Assembly (NCBI RefSeq): GCF_025061645.1
Contig: NZ_JANYMP010000018.1
Coordinates: 110,970-174,969 of the forward strand
Reading direction: 5' to 3'
Source of the DNA: Umezawaea endophytica
Lineage (GTDB): Bacteria; Actinomycetota; Actinomycetes; Mycobacteriales; Pseudonocardiaceae
DNA length: 64,000 bases
The position numbers were made by a program, and so were the translations under genes. This document shows, piece after piece, positions 1 to 8,980 of this stretch (position 1 is its first letter; each line of letters begins with the position of its first letter). The notes under the pieces were generated by a model. The model was not told the DNA's origin, made no database searches, and was given only the letters and a program-made list of their open reading frames with translations.

Positions 1-172
1 CCGTCGTGTCGGTGAGTCTTTCCTGCCAGTCGGCGAGCGTGGGGGCGGTTTCGGCGAAGGTGACGGTGGTGTTGTCGACGTAGTCGGCGTAGATCGCGGC
101 GATGGTCGGCAAGTTTTCCGTGCGGGTGTCGCGAACCTGGGGTCCCTCACCGTTTTCCACTATAGTGCTCAC
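1..172 (-). CDS. GNAT N-acetyltransferase, phosphinothricin-acetyltransferase-like (5' part only)
   Basis: Only the first 57 codons are in the window; the gene runs off the left edge. The product begins M-S-T-I-V-E-N-G and then reads ENLPTIAAIYADYVDNTTVT, followed by F-A-E-T. This is the typical start of phosphinothricin/methionine-sulfoximine-type GNAT acetyltransferases, which move an acetyl group from acetyl-CoA to an amine. I chose the GTG at 172 because a TATAGT -10 box (184-179) puts transcription start on or next to it, giving a leaderless message. A second in-frame GTG lies at 160. The gene is divergent from the XRE-cupin gene and shares its control region. The substrate cannot be judged without the acetyl-CoA-binding half. 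Confidence 0.72.
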   Translation of the reverse strand, partial: MSTIVENGEGPQVRDTRTENLPTIAAIYADYVDNTTVTFAETAPTLADWQERLTDTT

Positions 173-187
173 TGTTCTACTATAGCG
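158..187. promoter_or_regulatory. Shared divergent promoter/operator with repeated CTATAG boxes
   Basis: A perfect 10-bp palindrome CACTATAGTG lies at 158-167. Its heptamer ACTATAG recurs at 179-185, exactly 20 bp (two helical turns) away. The second copy supplies a -10 box in both directions: TATAGT (184-179) for the minus-strand acetyltransferase and TACTAT (178-183) for the regulator, whose ATG follows 6 bases later. Both messages would be leaderless. The likely ligand is the adjacent XRE-cupin regulator; that is inferred. Confidence 0.55.
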
Positions 188-189
188 TC

Positions 190-753
190 ATGTTTGATCT
201 TGAAGACCTCGCTCGTCGTGTTCAGCGCGTCCGGGCCGACCGCGGCTTGACCCTGTCGGGGTTGGCCGAGCGGTGTTCGGTGAGCGTGAGCATGTTGTCC
301 GCTGTCGAGCGGGCGGAGAAGGCTCCGACCGTGGTGGTGTTGGCGCGGATCGCCGAGGGGCTGGGTGTGTCGCTGGTGTCGTTGCTGGAGGACGGCGGTG
401 AGCGGCGGTTGGTGGTTCGGCGTCGGGTCGCGCAGGACCGGTCCTCGCACCCCGGTGGGTGGGAGAAGGCCGTGGTGTCGCCCGTCGTGGCCGGGGTGAA
501 CTTCGAGTTGGTGCGGGTGGTGCTGCCCGCCGGGTGTGACGCCGGGGGGTTTCCCGCTTACGCGCGGGGGTCGCACGAGTACGTGGTGGTGGAGGCCGGG
601 GAACTCCGGCTGCGCGTGGGGGAGGAGGTGGTCGGGCTCGAAGCAGGTGACTCCGCCTACTTCGAGGCCGACCAGGAGCACGGGTACGCGAATCCGGGTG
701 GTGTGCCGTGCGTCTACCACGTCGCCGCGTTGATCATGCGGTCGCGCGGGTGA
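190..753 (+). CDS. XRE-family regulator with C-terminal cupin sensor domain
   Basis: The 187-aa protein has an N-terminal helix-turn-helix (about residues 8-65; recognition region around LAERCSVSVSMLSAVER) and a C-terminal cupin_2 barrel (about 105-185, with the SHEYVVVEAGEL and DSAYFEADQEHGY strands). XRE-cupin proteins are cytoplasmic one-component repressors whose cupin binds a small ligand; they often control an adjacent enzyme or transporter. Here the divergent neighbour is a GNAT acetyltransferase, so ligand-dependent control of that gene and of itself is the simplest inference. The ATG follows a TACTAT -10 box by 6 bases with no Shine-Dalgarno sequence, which suggests leaderless translation. 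Its stop lies 3 bases from that of the convergent next gene. Confidence 0.85.
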   Translation: MFDLEDLARRVQRVRADRGLTLSGLAERCSVSVSMLSAVERAEKAPTVVVLARIAEGLGVSLVSLLEDGGERRLVVRRRVAQDRSSHPGGWEKAVVSPVVAGVNFELVRVVLPAGCDAGGFPAYARGSHEYVVVEAGELRLRVGEEVVGLEAGDSAYFEADQEHGYANPGGVPCVYHVAALIMRSRG

Positions 754-756
754 GGG

Positions 757-2022
757 TCAGCCCGCCGGGCCGCGGTAGAGGATCATGCCGTCCGGGTCGT
801 TCACGTCCACGGTGAAGTCCCTCGGGTGCTTGGGGGTCGTGGTGGGTGGGCCGGTCAGGCGGACGGCGAACGTGCCGTCCGCGACCTCCGCCCTGACGGG
901 GGCCTGGCCGGGGCTGGTGAACACGAGTTCGCCGACGTGCGAGGTGGTGGTGCCCGCGAGGATGGTGACGCCGGTCCCCGGTGACTCCAAGCCACCCAGC
1001 ACCCGGAACATCTTCTCCACGTCGGCCTGCTGGACCGCCCACCTGAGGTCGGTCGCGACGCCGTTCCGCAGCGTGCAGTACGCCGTGTCGCCCCCCTCCT
1101 CGCGCAGCACCAGCAGGCCCTCCGCGCTGTCCTGGCCGACGCGGACCGTGGGCCGCCAGTCGGCGGGGTCGTCGAACGACTTCGGGACGTTGCCCGCGTA
1201 GGGCGGGCCGTCGGTCTGCCAGAGGTCCAGGCACCGGGCGGCCTGGTTGGCCGGGAGGTCGCCCGCGGTGGAGCCGCTCGGGTAGGCGTCCCTGGTCGTC
1301 GACCACTCGGGGCCGGGCAGTTCCGACTTGACGACGCGGGCGGTGACGTAGGACGGGGGTTCCTGCACGTGGAACTCGACGTTCTCGACCGGGGCGACGC
1401 TCCGGAGCAGGAACAGGTCGCTCGGTATCAGCTTCTCGACCCTGGGCACGTCGTCGAGGGTGTCCGGTTCGCTCTCCGGGTCGACCGACATGGCGTCCGC
1501 ACCCCTGGGGGCCTGGCCGACGACCACGCCGCTGGGGGAGCGCCAGAGGATCGACACGGCGCCGTCGCCGACGGGGATCGGCGACGAGTCGGGCAGGGAC
1601 ACCGACACCCGCGTGTAGGTGATCTCGCAGAAGCGGCGCCTGCCCGCGTCGTCGGCGTCGCCCACGACGATGCGACGGCCCCGCATGGAGAACGTGTGGG
1701 TGGACTTGATCCCGGCCAGGCCGCACGTCGCGAGGTCGGCGTCGGTCGTCTTGCCGTACCCGAGCTGGACGTTCATCCAGTCGGGCGAGGTGGCCGCGGG
1801 CGGCGGTGGTGCGACGGCCGGGGTGCTGTCACGGGTGAGCTGGGCGCCCACCGCGCCACCGGCGACCAGCAGCACCACGGCGGCGGCCGCGACGAGCGGG
1901 CCGCGGCGGTTCGGCCGCTCCCGCACGGGTGGCTCGGCCGACGTGATCCGGCGGCGCATCCGTTCGCGCGCGTCGGACGGCAGCGGCCTGCGCGGGGGGA
2001 GGGGCAGTCCGGTTTCGCTCAT
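757..2022 (-). CDS. Single-pass membrane protein co-encoded with an ECF sigma factor (possible anti-sigma factor)
   Basis: The protein has 421 aa: a short Arg-rich cytoplasmic N terminus, one transmembrane helix at about residues 42-61 and a long extracytoplasmic part. The outer part has several Cys residues (for example in ADLATCGLAG, RRRFCEITY, AARCLDLW, DTAYCTLRNG). The topology and the TGATG overlap with the upstream sigma-factor stop fit a membrane-anchored partner or anti-sigma factor, but I see no HExxH-type zinc anti-sigma motif. The outer domain is not one I recognise. The ATG at 2022 is preceded by GGAG-type sequence inside the sigma gene. It could equally be a cell-surface protein that is simply co-transcribed. 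Confidence 0.7.
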   Translation of the reverse strand: MSETGLPLPPRRPLPSDARERMRRRITSAEPPVRERPNRRGPLVAAAAVVLLVAGGAVGAQLTRDSTPAVAPPPPAATSPDWMNVQLGYGKTTDADLATCGLAGIKSTHTFSMRGRRIVVGDADDAGRRRFCEITYTRVSVSLPDSSPIPVGDGAVSILWRSPSGVVVGQAPRGADAMSVDPESEPDTLDDVPRVEKLIPSDLFLLRSVAPVENVEFHVQEPPSYVTARVVKSELPGPEWSTTRDAYPSGSTAGDLPANQAARCLDLWQTDGPPYAGNVPKSFDDPADWRPTVRVGQDSAEGLLVLREEGGDTAYCTLRNGVATDLRWAVQQADVEKMFRVLGGLESPGTGVTILAGTTTSHVGELVFTSPGQAPVRAEVADGTFAVRLTGPPTTTPKHPRDFTVDVNDPDGMILYRGPAG

Positions 2023-2624
2023 CACTTCTCCTCCAGTGCGCCGCGCAGCCGGGACCGGGCGCGGGAGACGCGGGACCGGACGCTCGCCTCGGCGAGCCCG
2101 AGCACCGCGGCGGCCTCGCCGACCGGCAGCTCGCCGATCAGCACCAGCTCGACGGCTTCGCGTTCGGACCTCGGCAGCCGCGCGACGGCGTCCAGCACGG
2201 CCCTGAGCCGGTGCTCGCCGTCCAGCGACGTGGCCACCTGGTCGGCGTGGTCGCGGACGGTGTCGTCCACCGGCACGCGGCGGAGCAGCCGCTGGAACCT
2301 GGTGGTCCGCCGGAACTCGCCGCGCGCCAGGTGGCCCGCCACCGTGTAGAGCCACGGCAGCGCGCTGTCCTTGACCAGCGTGACGTCGTGCCTGCGCCGC
2401 CACGCCGTGAGGAACGTGGACGACGTCAGGTCCTCGGCGGTCGACCACGACGCCGTCAGCCGGTAGGCGTGGTTCCACACCGCCTCGGCGTGCCGGTCGT
2501 ACAACTCGCCGAACGCGGCCTCGTCGCCCCGCGTCCACAGCTCGGCATCGGTGCGCCCCGCGGTCGAGTCGGATCCCTCGACCAAGGTCGTCGCCCCCTG
2601 CCGGCTGGTCGGTATCAGCCTCAT
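2022..2624 (-). CDS. ECF-type RNA polymerase sigma factor
   Basis: The 200-aa protein has sigma region 2 (about residues 35-100; FGELYDRHAEAVWNHAYRLT and the AEDLTSSTFLTAWR helix) and region 4 (about 145-195; LPRSEREAVELVL, then an HTH ending in ASVRSRVSRARSRLR). There is no region 1 or 3, so this is a group 4 (ECF) sigma factor that directs RNA polymerase to a small regulon. It is the first gene of a two-gene operon with the membrane protein that overlaps its stop. No Cys/His redox motif is visible. The start is the ATG at 2624; nearby starts cannot be excluded. Confidence 0.88.
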   Translation of the reverse strand: MRLIPTSRQGATTLVEGSDSTAGRTDAELWTRGDEAAFGELYDRHAEAVWNHAYRLTASWSTAEDLTSSTFLTAWRRRHDVTLVKDSALPWLYTVAGHLARGEFRRTTRFQRLLRRVPVDDTVRDHADQVATSLDGEHRLRAVLDAVARLPRSEREAVELVLIGELPVGEAAAVLGLAEASVRSRVSRARSRLRGALEEK

Positions 2625-2764
2625 GGTCAGTACGTGTCCGCCACCCGGCCGGGTGTTGCGTCCGCGGCTACGACCTCGGGATGACGGGACGGCACTACTC
2701 CGAGTGGACGCGCGCGCACGGCCGCGCGGGACATGCTCGCACCACCAACGAGAAGGAGCCCGCC

Positions 2765-2911
2765 ATGGTCGCCACCACGATCGCCACGCCGCACACCCCC
2801 GCCGTCGTCGTCACGGCGGGCCGCGGTGTCGTCACCGCCGCGCGTTTCGCGGGCCACTTCCTGCTCGCCCTGGTCGGCGTCGTCTTCCTGGGCACGGGCC
2901 TCGACCACTGA
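2765..2911 (+). CDS. Small hydrophobic protein of unknown function (48 aa)
   Basis: This very short reading frame has a strong ribosome-binding site, AAGGAG at 2753-2758, 6 bases before the ATG. The product has a Thr/Ala/Val-rich start and one hydrophobic helix (about residues 28-45, ending FLLALVGVVFLGTGLDH). It is probably a single-pass membrane miniprotein. It sits alone between the divergent sigma-factor operon and def. Nothing in it identifies a function; the ribosome-binding site and GC-rich third positions support real translation. Confidence 0.5.
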   Translation: MVATTIATPHTPAVVVTAGRGVVTAARFAGHFLLALVGVVFLGTGLDH

Positions 2912-2920
2912 ACCCCGACG

Positions 2921-2959
2921 ACTCTCCTAGACTGGTCGTCTGCCCAGTGCTAGGAGAGT
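2921..2959 (+). promoter_or_regulatory. Inverted repeat covering the def ribosome-binding site
   Basis: ACTCTCCTAG (2921-2930) and CTAGGAGAGT (2950-2959) are perfect 10-bp complements with a 19-base loop. The right arm contains the AGGAG ribosome-binding site of def (2952-2956). A TAGACT -10-like box (2928-2933) overlaps the left arm. If transcription starts upstream of 2921 the hairpin would hide the ribosome-binding site; if it starts at about 2940 the repeat can act only as a DNA operator. Confidence 0.45.
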
Positions 2960-2961
2960 GC

Positions 2962-3507
2962 GTGACCGTCCAACCCATCCGGCTGTTCGGGGACCCGGTG
3001 CTGCGCACGGCCGCCGCCGAGGTCACCGACTTCGACGCCGAGCTGCGCGGCCTGGTCAAGGACCTGTGGGACACGATGACCGAGGCGGGCGGCGCGGGCT
3101 TGGCCGCGCCCCAGTTGGGCGTCGGCCTGCGGGTGTTCACCTACCACGTCGACGGTTTCGCCGGACACCTGATCAACCCCACCTGGACCGTCGTCGGCGA
3201 CGAGTTCCAGGAGGGCCCCGAGGGCTGCCTGTCCATCCCGGAGATGCACTGGGACTGCCGCCGCCACCTGAACGTGGTGGCCAAGGGGTGGAACATGCAC
3301 GGCGAGCCGGTCGAGGTCGAGGGCACGAACACGCTGGCCCGCTGCATCCAGCACGAGACCGACCACCTGGACGGCGTGCTGTTCCTGGACCGGCTGGACG
3401 CCGAGACCCGCAAGCTGGCGATGCGCGAGATCCGCCAGGCCGAGTGGTTCGACGGCGGGGTCCCCGTGCTCAAGCAGAGCCCGCACCCGCTCTTCGGGGG
3501 GAACTGA
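2962..3507 (+). CDS. def: Peptide deformylase
   Basis: The 181-aa enzyme removes the N-formyl group from nascent proteins at the ribosome. All three deformylase motifs are present: GAGLAAPQ (44-51), EGCLS (87-91, metal ligand C89) and QHETDH (130-135, ligands H131 and H135, catalytic E132). The GTG at 2962 follows AGGAG (2952-2956) by 5 bases. It is the first gene of def-fmt-rsmB-flavoprotein; fmt starts 2 bases after its stop, which pairs formylation and deformylation in one transcript. HETDH instead of HECDH is a common variant. Confidence 0.97.
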   Translation: MTVQPIRLFGDPVLRTAAAEVTDFDAELRGLVKDLWDTMTEAGGAGLAAPQLGVGLRVFTYHVDGFAGHLINPTWTVVGDEFQEGPEGCLSIPEMHWDCRRHLNVVAKGWNMHGEPVEVEGTNTLARCIQHETDHLDGVLFLDRLDAETRKLAMREIRQAEWFDGGVPVLKQSPHPLFGGN

Positions 3508-3509
3508 CC

Positions 3510-4439
3510 GTGCGGTTGATCTTCGCGGGCACGCCGGAACCGGCTCTGCCGTCCCTCCGCGCCTTCATCGAGTCGCCGGACCACGAGGTCGTCGCGGTCG
3601 TCACGCGCCCGGACGCCCCCGCGGGCCGGGGCCGCCACCTCGAACGCTCGCCGGTCGGCGCGCTGGCCGACGAGCACGGCATCGAGGTGCTCACGCCCGC
3701 CAAGGCGAGCGACCCGGACTTCCTGGCCCGGCTCCGGGAGCTGGCGCCCGACGCGTGCCCCGTGGTCGCGTACGGCGCGCTGCTGCCGCAGGCCGCGCTG
3801 GACATCCCCACCCACGGATGGGTGAACCTGCACTTCTCGCTGCTGCCCGCCTGGCGTGGCGCGGCCCCCGTGCAGGCGGCCGTGCGCAACGGCGACGACA
3901 TCGTCGGCGCGTCCACGTTCCGCATCGTCAAGCCGCTCGACGCGGGCCCGGTGTTCGGCACGGTCACCGAGGAGGCGCGTCCCCGCGACACCGCCGGTGA
4001 GCTGCTGGCCCGGTTCGCCGAGCGCGGGGCGCGGCTGCTGCTGGCCACCATCGACGGCATCGCCGACGGGACGCTGCGCCCGGTCGAGCAGCCGTCCGAG
4101 GGCGTCAGCTACGCGCCCAAGATCACCGTCGAGGACGCGCGGCTGGACTTCACCGCGCCCGCCACGGCGGTCGACCGGCTGGCCCGCGCGGTCACGCCCG
4201 ATCCGGGGGCGTGGGCCGAGTTCCGGGGCGAACGCCTCAAGCTCGGGCCCGTGCTGCCCGCCGACACCGAGGAGAAGCTGGCGCCGGGTGAACTCCTGGT
4301 GCAGCGCAAGCAGGTGCTCGTCGGCACCGCCACCACACCCGTGGCGCTGGGCGACGTGCAGGCACCCGGCAAGAAGCGAATGGCCGCGACCGACTGGGCG
4401 CGCGGCGTCCGGGTCGAGGCCGGGGAGCGGATCTCATGA
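3510..4439 (+). CDS. fmt: Methionyl-tRNA formyltransferase
   Basis: The 309-aa protein transfers a formyl group from 10-formyl-tetrahydrofolate to initiator Met-tRNA. The N-terminal formyltransferase fold starts with [15 protein letters not shown]. The catalytic triad N106, H108 ([10 protein letters not shown]) and D144 (VKPLDAGP) is intact and falls at the same positions as in the E. coli enzyme. The folate-binding segment [11 protein letters not shown] follows. The C-terminal tRNA-binding domain spans about 205-305. The GTG start is 2 bases after the def stop, and the stop overlaps the rsmB ATG (ATGA). Confidence 0.97.
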   Translation: MRLIFAGTPEPALPSLRAFIESPDHEVVAVVTRPDAPAGRGRHLERSPVGALADEHGIEVLTPAKASDPDFLARLRELAPDACPVVAYGALLPQAALDIPTHGWVNLHFSLLPAWRGAAPVQAAVRNGDDIVGASTFRIVKPLDAGPVFGTVTEEARPRDTAGELLARFAERGARLLLATIDGIADGTLRPVEQPSEGVSYAPKITVEDARLDFTAPATAVDRLARAVTPDPGAWAEFRGERLKLGPVLPADTEEKLAPGELLVQRKQVLVGTATTPVALGDVQAPGKKRMAATDWARGVRVEAGERIS

Positions 4440-5875
4440 ACGGCAATTCCTCCTCCCGACCCTCTCGGCCGTCCAGGCCGCGCAAGCCCGCGCCGCCGCG
4501 TCGGCGCGTGGGCCCGGAGCGCCCTCCCGTCGAGGACCCGGCCCGGCTGGCTGCGCTGGACACGCTGCGCGCGGTCCGCCAGCGCGACGCGTACGCGAAC
4601 CTCGTGCTGCCGAAGCTGCTGCGCGAGCGCCGGATCACCGGCCGCGACGCGGCGCTGGCCACCGAACTGGCGTACGGCTCGGCGCGCGCGCAGGGCCTGC
4701 TGGACGCGGTGATCGGGGCGTGCTCCGACCGGCCGCTGTCCGAAGTGGACGGGCTGCTGCTCGACGCGCTGCGGCTGGGCGCGTACCAGTTGCTGCGCAC
4801 CCGGATCCCGGCGCACGCCGCAGTGGCGTCCACTGTGGACCTCGTGCGCGGCGGGCAGGGCTCCGGCGCCGCGGGCTTCGTCAACGCGGTCCTGCGGCGG
4901 ATCACCGAGCAGGACGAGGCGTCCTGGGTCGACGAGCTGGCGCCGGACCCGGACACCGACCCGATCGGCCACGTCGCCCTCGCCAACGCGCACCCGCGCT
5001 GGATCGCGCAAGCGTTCGCGGAGGCGCTGGGCAGCCGTGACGAGCCGCTGCGCGAAGCGCTGGCCGCGGATGACACCCGTCCCGAGGTGCACCTGGCAGC
5101 CCGGCCCGGCGAGGTGAGCGCGGAGGAGCTGGCCGCGATGACGGGCGGCGAGGTCGCCCCGTACTCGCCGTACGGCGTGCACCTGGAGTCCGGTTCCGGC
5201 GACCCCGGCGACCTGGACCCGCTGCGCGAGCACCTCGCCGTCGTGCAGGACGAGGGCAGCCAGCTCTGCGCGGTCGCGCTGACCAACGTGCCCGTCGAGG
5301 GCTCGGACGAGCGCTGGCTCGACCTGTGCGCGGGCCCCGGCGGCAAGGCCGTGATGCTCGGCGCGCTGGCCTCGTTGAACGGCGGCACGCTGGACGCCGT
5401 GGAGCTGGCCCCGCACCGCGCGGAGCTGGTCCGCAAGGCGACCAAGGGCCTCCCGATCACCGTCCACGTCGGTGACGCCCGCGAGACCGACCTGCCGGAG
5501 GGGAGCTTCGACCGCGTGCTCGTCGACGCGCCGTGCACCGGTCTGGGCGCGTTGCGCCGCAGGCCGGAGGCGCGCTGGCGGCGGCAGCCGTCGGACGTGG
5601 CGCCGCTGACCAGGTTGCAGCGCGAGCTGCTGACCAAGGCGCTCAAGCTGGTCCGGCCGGGCGGGGTCGTGGCGTACGTCGTGTGCTCGCCGCACCTGTC
5701 CGAGACGGTCGGCATCGTGGCGGACGTGGCCAGGAGGACCGGCGCGGAGCGGTTGGACACCAAGGAGTTCTTCCCCGGCGTGCCGAACCTGAGCGATCCG
5801 CACAACGTCCAGCTCTGGCCGCACCTGCACGGCACGGACGCGATGTTCTGCGCCCTGCTGCGCAGGCCCGCCTAG
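4436..5875 (+). CDS. rsmB: 16S rRNA (cytosine-967-C5)-methyltransferase RsmB
   Basis: The 479-aa protein has a basic Ser/Pro/Arg-rich tail (1-35), a NusB-like RNA-binding domain (about 36-180) and a SAM-dependent RNA cytosine-5 methyltransferase domain (about 260-478). The SAM loop reads [15 protein letters not shown]. Both catalytic-type cysteines are present: C367 in [15 protein letters not shown] and C417 in VVCSPHLSE, the same 50-residue spacing as in E. coli. It overlaps fmt by 4 bases (ATGA). The unusual basic N-terminal extension is common in actinobacterial homologues. Confidence 0.95.
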   Translation: MNGNSSSRPSRPSRPRKPAPPRRRVGPERPPVEDPARLAALDTLRAVRQRDAYANLVLPKLLRERRITGRDAALATELAYGSARAQGLLDAVIGACSDRPLSEVDGLLLDALRLGAYQLLRTRIPAHAAVASTVDLVRGGQGSGAAGFVNAVLRRITEQDEASWVDELAPDPDTDPIGHVALANAHPRWIAQAFAEALGSRDEPLREALAADDTRPEVHLAARPGEVSAEELAAMTGGEVAPYSPYGVHLESGSGDPGDLDPLREHLAVVQDEGSQLCAVALTNVPVEGSDERWLDLCAGPGGKAVMLGALASLNGGTLDAVELAPHRAELVRKATKGLPITVHVGDARETDLPEGSFDRVLVDAPCTGLGALRRRPEARWRRQPSDVAPLTRLQRELLTKALKLVRPGGVVAYVVCSPHLSETVGIVADVARRTGAERLDTKEFFPGVPNLSDPHNVQLWPHLHGTDAMFCALLRRPA

Positions 5876-6375
5876 TGACCCGTGTCCTCGGCCTGATCAC
5901 CTCGGGCGCGGGCGGGGTCGAGCGGTGGTTCCGCACCGGCCTCGCCGTGCCCGCGGTCGAACGGGGCTGGCGGCTGGCCGTCACGCTCACGCCGACGGCC
6001 GCCCGCTGGCTCGACGAGGCGGGCGAGCTGGGTCCGTTGGCCGAGCTGACGGACCTGCCGGTGCGCTGGACGTCCCGGCTGCCCAGCGAACCCAAGCCAC
6101 ACCCGCCGCCGGACTGCTTCGTGTTCGCGCCCGCGACGGCGAACTCCGTGGTGAAGCTCGCCCTGGGCATCTCGGACAACCAGGCCCTGACCGTGCTGTG
6201 CGAGGCGCTGGGGCTGCCGGACGTGCCGGTGGTCGTGCAGCCGCAGTCGAACGAGGCCCAGCGGCGGCACCCCGCGTGGGCCGGGCACCTGGCGACGCTG
6301 CGGTCCGCCGGGGTGCTGGTCGTGCCCGAGGGCGGCCCCGAGCCGGTGCTGGCCGAACTCGACCGGCTGGGATGA
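5875..6375 (+). CDS. Flavoprotein (phosphopantothenoylcysteine-decarboxylase-like fold)
   Basis: The 166-aa product fits the flavoprotein family of Dfp/LanD/UbiX-type FMN-binding proteins. It has an N-terminal RVLGLITSGAGGVERW loop, a central FVFAPATANSVVKLALGISD segment (the PATANT-like FMN/substrate loop), and VVVQPQSNEAQRRHPAW, which resembles the P-x-M/N-x-x-M loop. Family members decarboxylate or bind FMN. The GTG overlaps the rsmB stop by one base (TAGTG), so it belongs to the def operon. The substrate is unknown; it is shorter than and distinct from CoaBC. Confidence 0.8.
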   Translation: MTRVLGLITSGAGGVERWFRTGLAVPAVERGWRLAVTLTPTAARWLDEAGELGPLAELTDLPVRWTSRLPSEPKPHPPPDCFVFAPATANSVVKLALGISDNQALTVLCEALGLPDVPVVVQPQSNEAQRRHPAWAGHLATLRSAGVLVVPEGGPEPVLAELDRLG

Positions 6376-6456
6376 TCTTGCCGAGGTCGGCTCCCGCGCG
6401 CCTGGACCGGCTCTGACCGGGCCGTTCGGCCATTCGAAGTATTCATTCCGCGCGAA

Positions 6457-6486
6457 TTGACACGCGCCGGACGGGCGTTGCAGGCT
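6457..6486 (+). promoter_or_regulatory. Promoter for the LuxR-type regulator
   Basis: A perfect TTGACA -35 box (6457-6462) is followed after 18 bases by CAGGCT (6481-6486), a weak -10 match. The GTG at 6492 lies 5 bases further on, so the transcript would be leaderless. Confidence 0.45.
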
Positions 6487-6491
6487 GCACC

Positions 6492-8975
6492 GTGTCGATG
6501 GTCTCCGGGCGTGCGCGTGAATGGGATTCGGTGCGCCGCTTCCTGCTGGCCGCCGACTCCGGCACCGGTGGTGTGCTCGTCGTCGACGGCCCGCCCGTGT
6601 CCGGCAAGACCCTCCTCCTGCACGAGGCCGTGCGCCTGGCGCGCGAGCAGGGGCTGCCCGTGGTGCTCGTCGCGTCGACCTCGGGGGACCTGTTCGGCGG
6701 GTCGACCGACGTGGCCGCCGCGCTCGTCGCGGACCACCCGCTGCTGATCGCCGTCGACCACGCCCACCTCGACCCCGCCGGGGTGCTGGCGCTGCTGCCG
6801 GAGCTGCGCGGCAGGCCGTTGTCCGTGCTGATGACGATGAACGGCGCCACCGCGGGCCCGGAGGTGCAGCGGACCCTCGCGGCGTGCGCCGAGGTCGTCG
6901 TCATGGGCCCGGTGGACGACGACGTCGTGGACGAGATCGCCCGCCGCCTGCTGGGCGCGACCCCGCACGCCGACCTGCGTGCGCTCATCGCCGGAGCGGG
7001 CGGCAACCCGCGGCTGGTCACCGAGCTGATCGAGGGGCTGCGCGAGGAAGGCCAGCTCGAACTGCGCGGCGGTGTGGCGCACGTGCGCGGCGGCTGGCTG
7101 CCGCACCGGGTCGCGGCACTCGTGCGCGACCGCGTCGACCTGCTGTCCGCCAAGGCGACGCAACTGCTGCGCGTCGCCGCCGTCGTCGGCCGGTCCTTCC
7201 TGCTGCACGACGTCGCCACGATGATGAGCGAGACCACGGCCTCGCTGCTGCTGGCCGTGGACGAGGTCCTCCAGTCCGGGCTGCTCGTGCCCGCGCACGA
7301 ACGGCTGGAGTTCCCCAGCGACCTCGTGCGGCGTGCCGTCGTCGAGTCGATCCCGCGGTCGATCCTGCACGCGCTGCGCCACGACGTCGCCGTGCTGCGA
7401 CCGCCGTTCACCGTCGAGCCCACCGCGCACCCGCCCTTGCCCGGCGGTTCGGGCGGTGACGTCGTGCAGGGCGTTCGGACGCTCGCGGCGGGTGGTCGGC
7501 TCGGGTCGGCCATCGCGTTGGCACGGGAAGCGCTGGCGCAGCGGGTGTCCCCCACCGTCGCGGCGGAACTGCACTGCGTGCTCGCGGGCATCCTGCTGGC
7601 CGACGGACGGCCGGGTGACGCCGTGGTCGAGACGGACCACGCGCTGACCATCCCGTCGTCCACCGGGCCGCTGCGGGGGCTGGCGGCGGCCGGGCGGCTG
7701 CTGTCGCTGTACTTCGCGACCGGGAGCCGGGTTCGCGAGCACGCGCTGTCGTTGCTGACGGTGCGCGATCGGGACGCCAGCGACGCCGACGCCGTGATGG
7801 CGGCGACGGTGCACTCGTGCCTGGAGTGGAACGCCGGGAACCTGGCCGAGGGCGTCTACTGGGGACGCGAGTCGACGAAGTGGCCGCCGACCGGGCCGTC
7901 GGCGTGGTGGTTCTCGCACACGCCGGTGGCCTACGCGCTGAAGTTGGCGGCGCTGGGGGAGTTCGCCGAGGCCGAGGAACTGGTGGCCGGGGACGGGCCG
8001 GACCTGGACGACGCGGTGACCAGCGGGGCTCGGGCGGCTCGGCTGATCGCCCGGTCGAGGGTCCTGGTGCAGGCAGGCCGGTTGGCCGAGGCGCGTTCGG
8101 CCGCCCGCGCGGGGTTGGCGCTGGCGCACGACCGGGGGCTGAGGTTGTTGGTGCCGCTGGCTTCCACGGTGCTGGGGACCGTGGCGATCCACCGCGGTGA
8201 GTACGAGGTGGCGGCCGAGCACGTGCGGCGGTACCGGGGGGACCTGGCCGGGGGCGAGGCCGTGCTGCACTCCGGGCAGTACGACTGGGTGGAGCTGCTG
8301 CTCGCCCACGCGCTGGGAGGGCCCGCTCGGGCGGCGGAGCTGGCACGGGAGCGGGTGGCGGACCCGAACTCGTTGCGGCGCATGGTGATCGAGGAGCCGG
8401 GGGCGGCGCCCTGGTTGGTGCGGCTGGGGATCGCGGTGGGGGACAGCCGACTGGTCGCGGCGGTCCTGCTGGCGGCGGACGACCTCGCGGCCAACAACCC
8501 CGGCTACGGGTCGGTGTCGACGTCCGCCGCTCACGCGCGTGCGCTGGTGGACCGGGACGTGGAGGCGTTGCTGGTGGCCGCCGGACGGCACCGGCACCCG
8601 TGGGCCAAGGCGTGCGCGAACGCGGACCTGGTCGTGCTGCGCCGGGAGCGGGGCGAGGACGTCTCGCCCCACCTGGAGGTGGCGTCCCGGATCCTCGAGC
8701 AGATGGGGGCCGACGGGGAGGTCGCCCGGTTGAGGGCTCGGCCGGTCGAGGCGGGGACCGGCGGGGCGGACCGGGAGTGGCACCGGCTGTCGGAGCCCGA
8801 GCGGGACATCGCGCTGCTGGTGGGGGCCGGGTTGACGAACCGGCAGGTGGCCAAGCAGTTGTTCCTGTCGCCGCACACGGTGAACTACCACCTGAGGGGG
8901 ATCTTCCGGAAGCTGGGGATCAGCTCGCGGGTGGAGCTGGCACGGGTGGCGCACGAGCAGGCGCCGTCCCGATGA
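6492..8975 (+). CDS. LuxR-family transcriptional regulator with ATPase domain (LAL type)
   Basis: The 827-aa protein has an N-terminal AAA/STAND-like ATPase with Walker A GPPVSGKT (33-40) and a Walker B-like PLLIAVDHAH. A helical TPR-like middle region follows, then a C-terminal LuxR HTH (about 765-825; LTNRQVAKQLFLSPHTVNYH). Such large ATP-binding LuxR proteins are pathway activators in actinomycetes. Its target is not obvious: it stands alone between the def operon and a convergent dehydrogenase. The GTG at 6492 fits the leaderless promoter; an ATG two codons later (6498) is an alternative. Third positions in the 3' half are dominated by G, with no clear sign of transfer. Confidence 0.9.
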   Translation: MSMVSGRAREWDSVRRFLLAADSGTGGVLVVDGPPVSGKTLLLHEAVRLAREQGLPVVLVASTSGDLFGGSTDVAAALVADHPLLIAVDHAHLDPAGVLALLPELRGRPLSVLMTMNGATAGPEVQRTLAACAEVVVMGPVDDDVVDEIARRLLGATPHADLRALIAGAGGNPRLVTELIEGLREEGQLELRGGVAHVRGGWLPHRVAALVRDRVDLLSAKATQLLRVAAVVGRSFLLHDVATMMSETTASLLLAVDEVLQSGLLVPAHERLEFPSDLVRRAVVESIPRSILHALRHDVAVLRPPFTVEPTAHPPLPGGSGGDVVQGVRTLAAGGRLGSAIALAREALAQRVSPTVAAELHCVLAGILLADGRPGDAVVETDHALTIPSSTGPLRGLAAAGRLLSLYFATGSRVREHALSLLTVRDRDASDADAVMAATVHSCLEWNAGNLAEGVYWGRESTKWPPTGPSAWWFSHTPVAYALKLAALGEFAEAEELVAGDGPDLDDAVTSGARAARLIARSRVLVQAGRLAEARSAARAGLALAHDRGLRLLVPLASTVLGTVAIHRGEYEVAAEHVRRYRGDLAGGEAVLHSGQYDWVELLLAHALGGPARAAELARERVADPNSLRRMVIEEPGAAPWLVRLGIAVGDSRLVAAVLLAADDLAANNPGYGSVSTSAAHARALVDRDVEALLVAAGRHRHPWAKACANADLVVLRRERGEDVSPHLEVASRILEQMGADGEVARLRARPVEAGTGGADREWHRLSEPERDIALLVGAGLTNRQVAKQLFLSPHTVNYHLRGIFRKLGISSRVELARVAHEQAPSR

Positions 8976-8980
8976 GCGGC

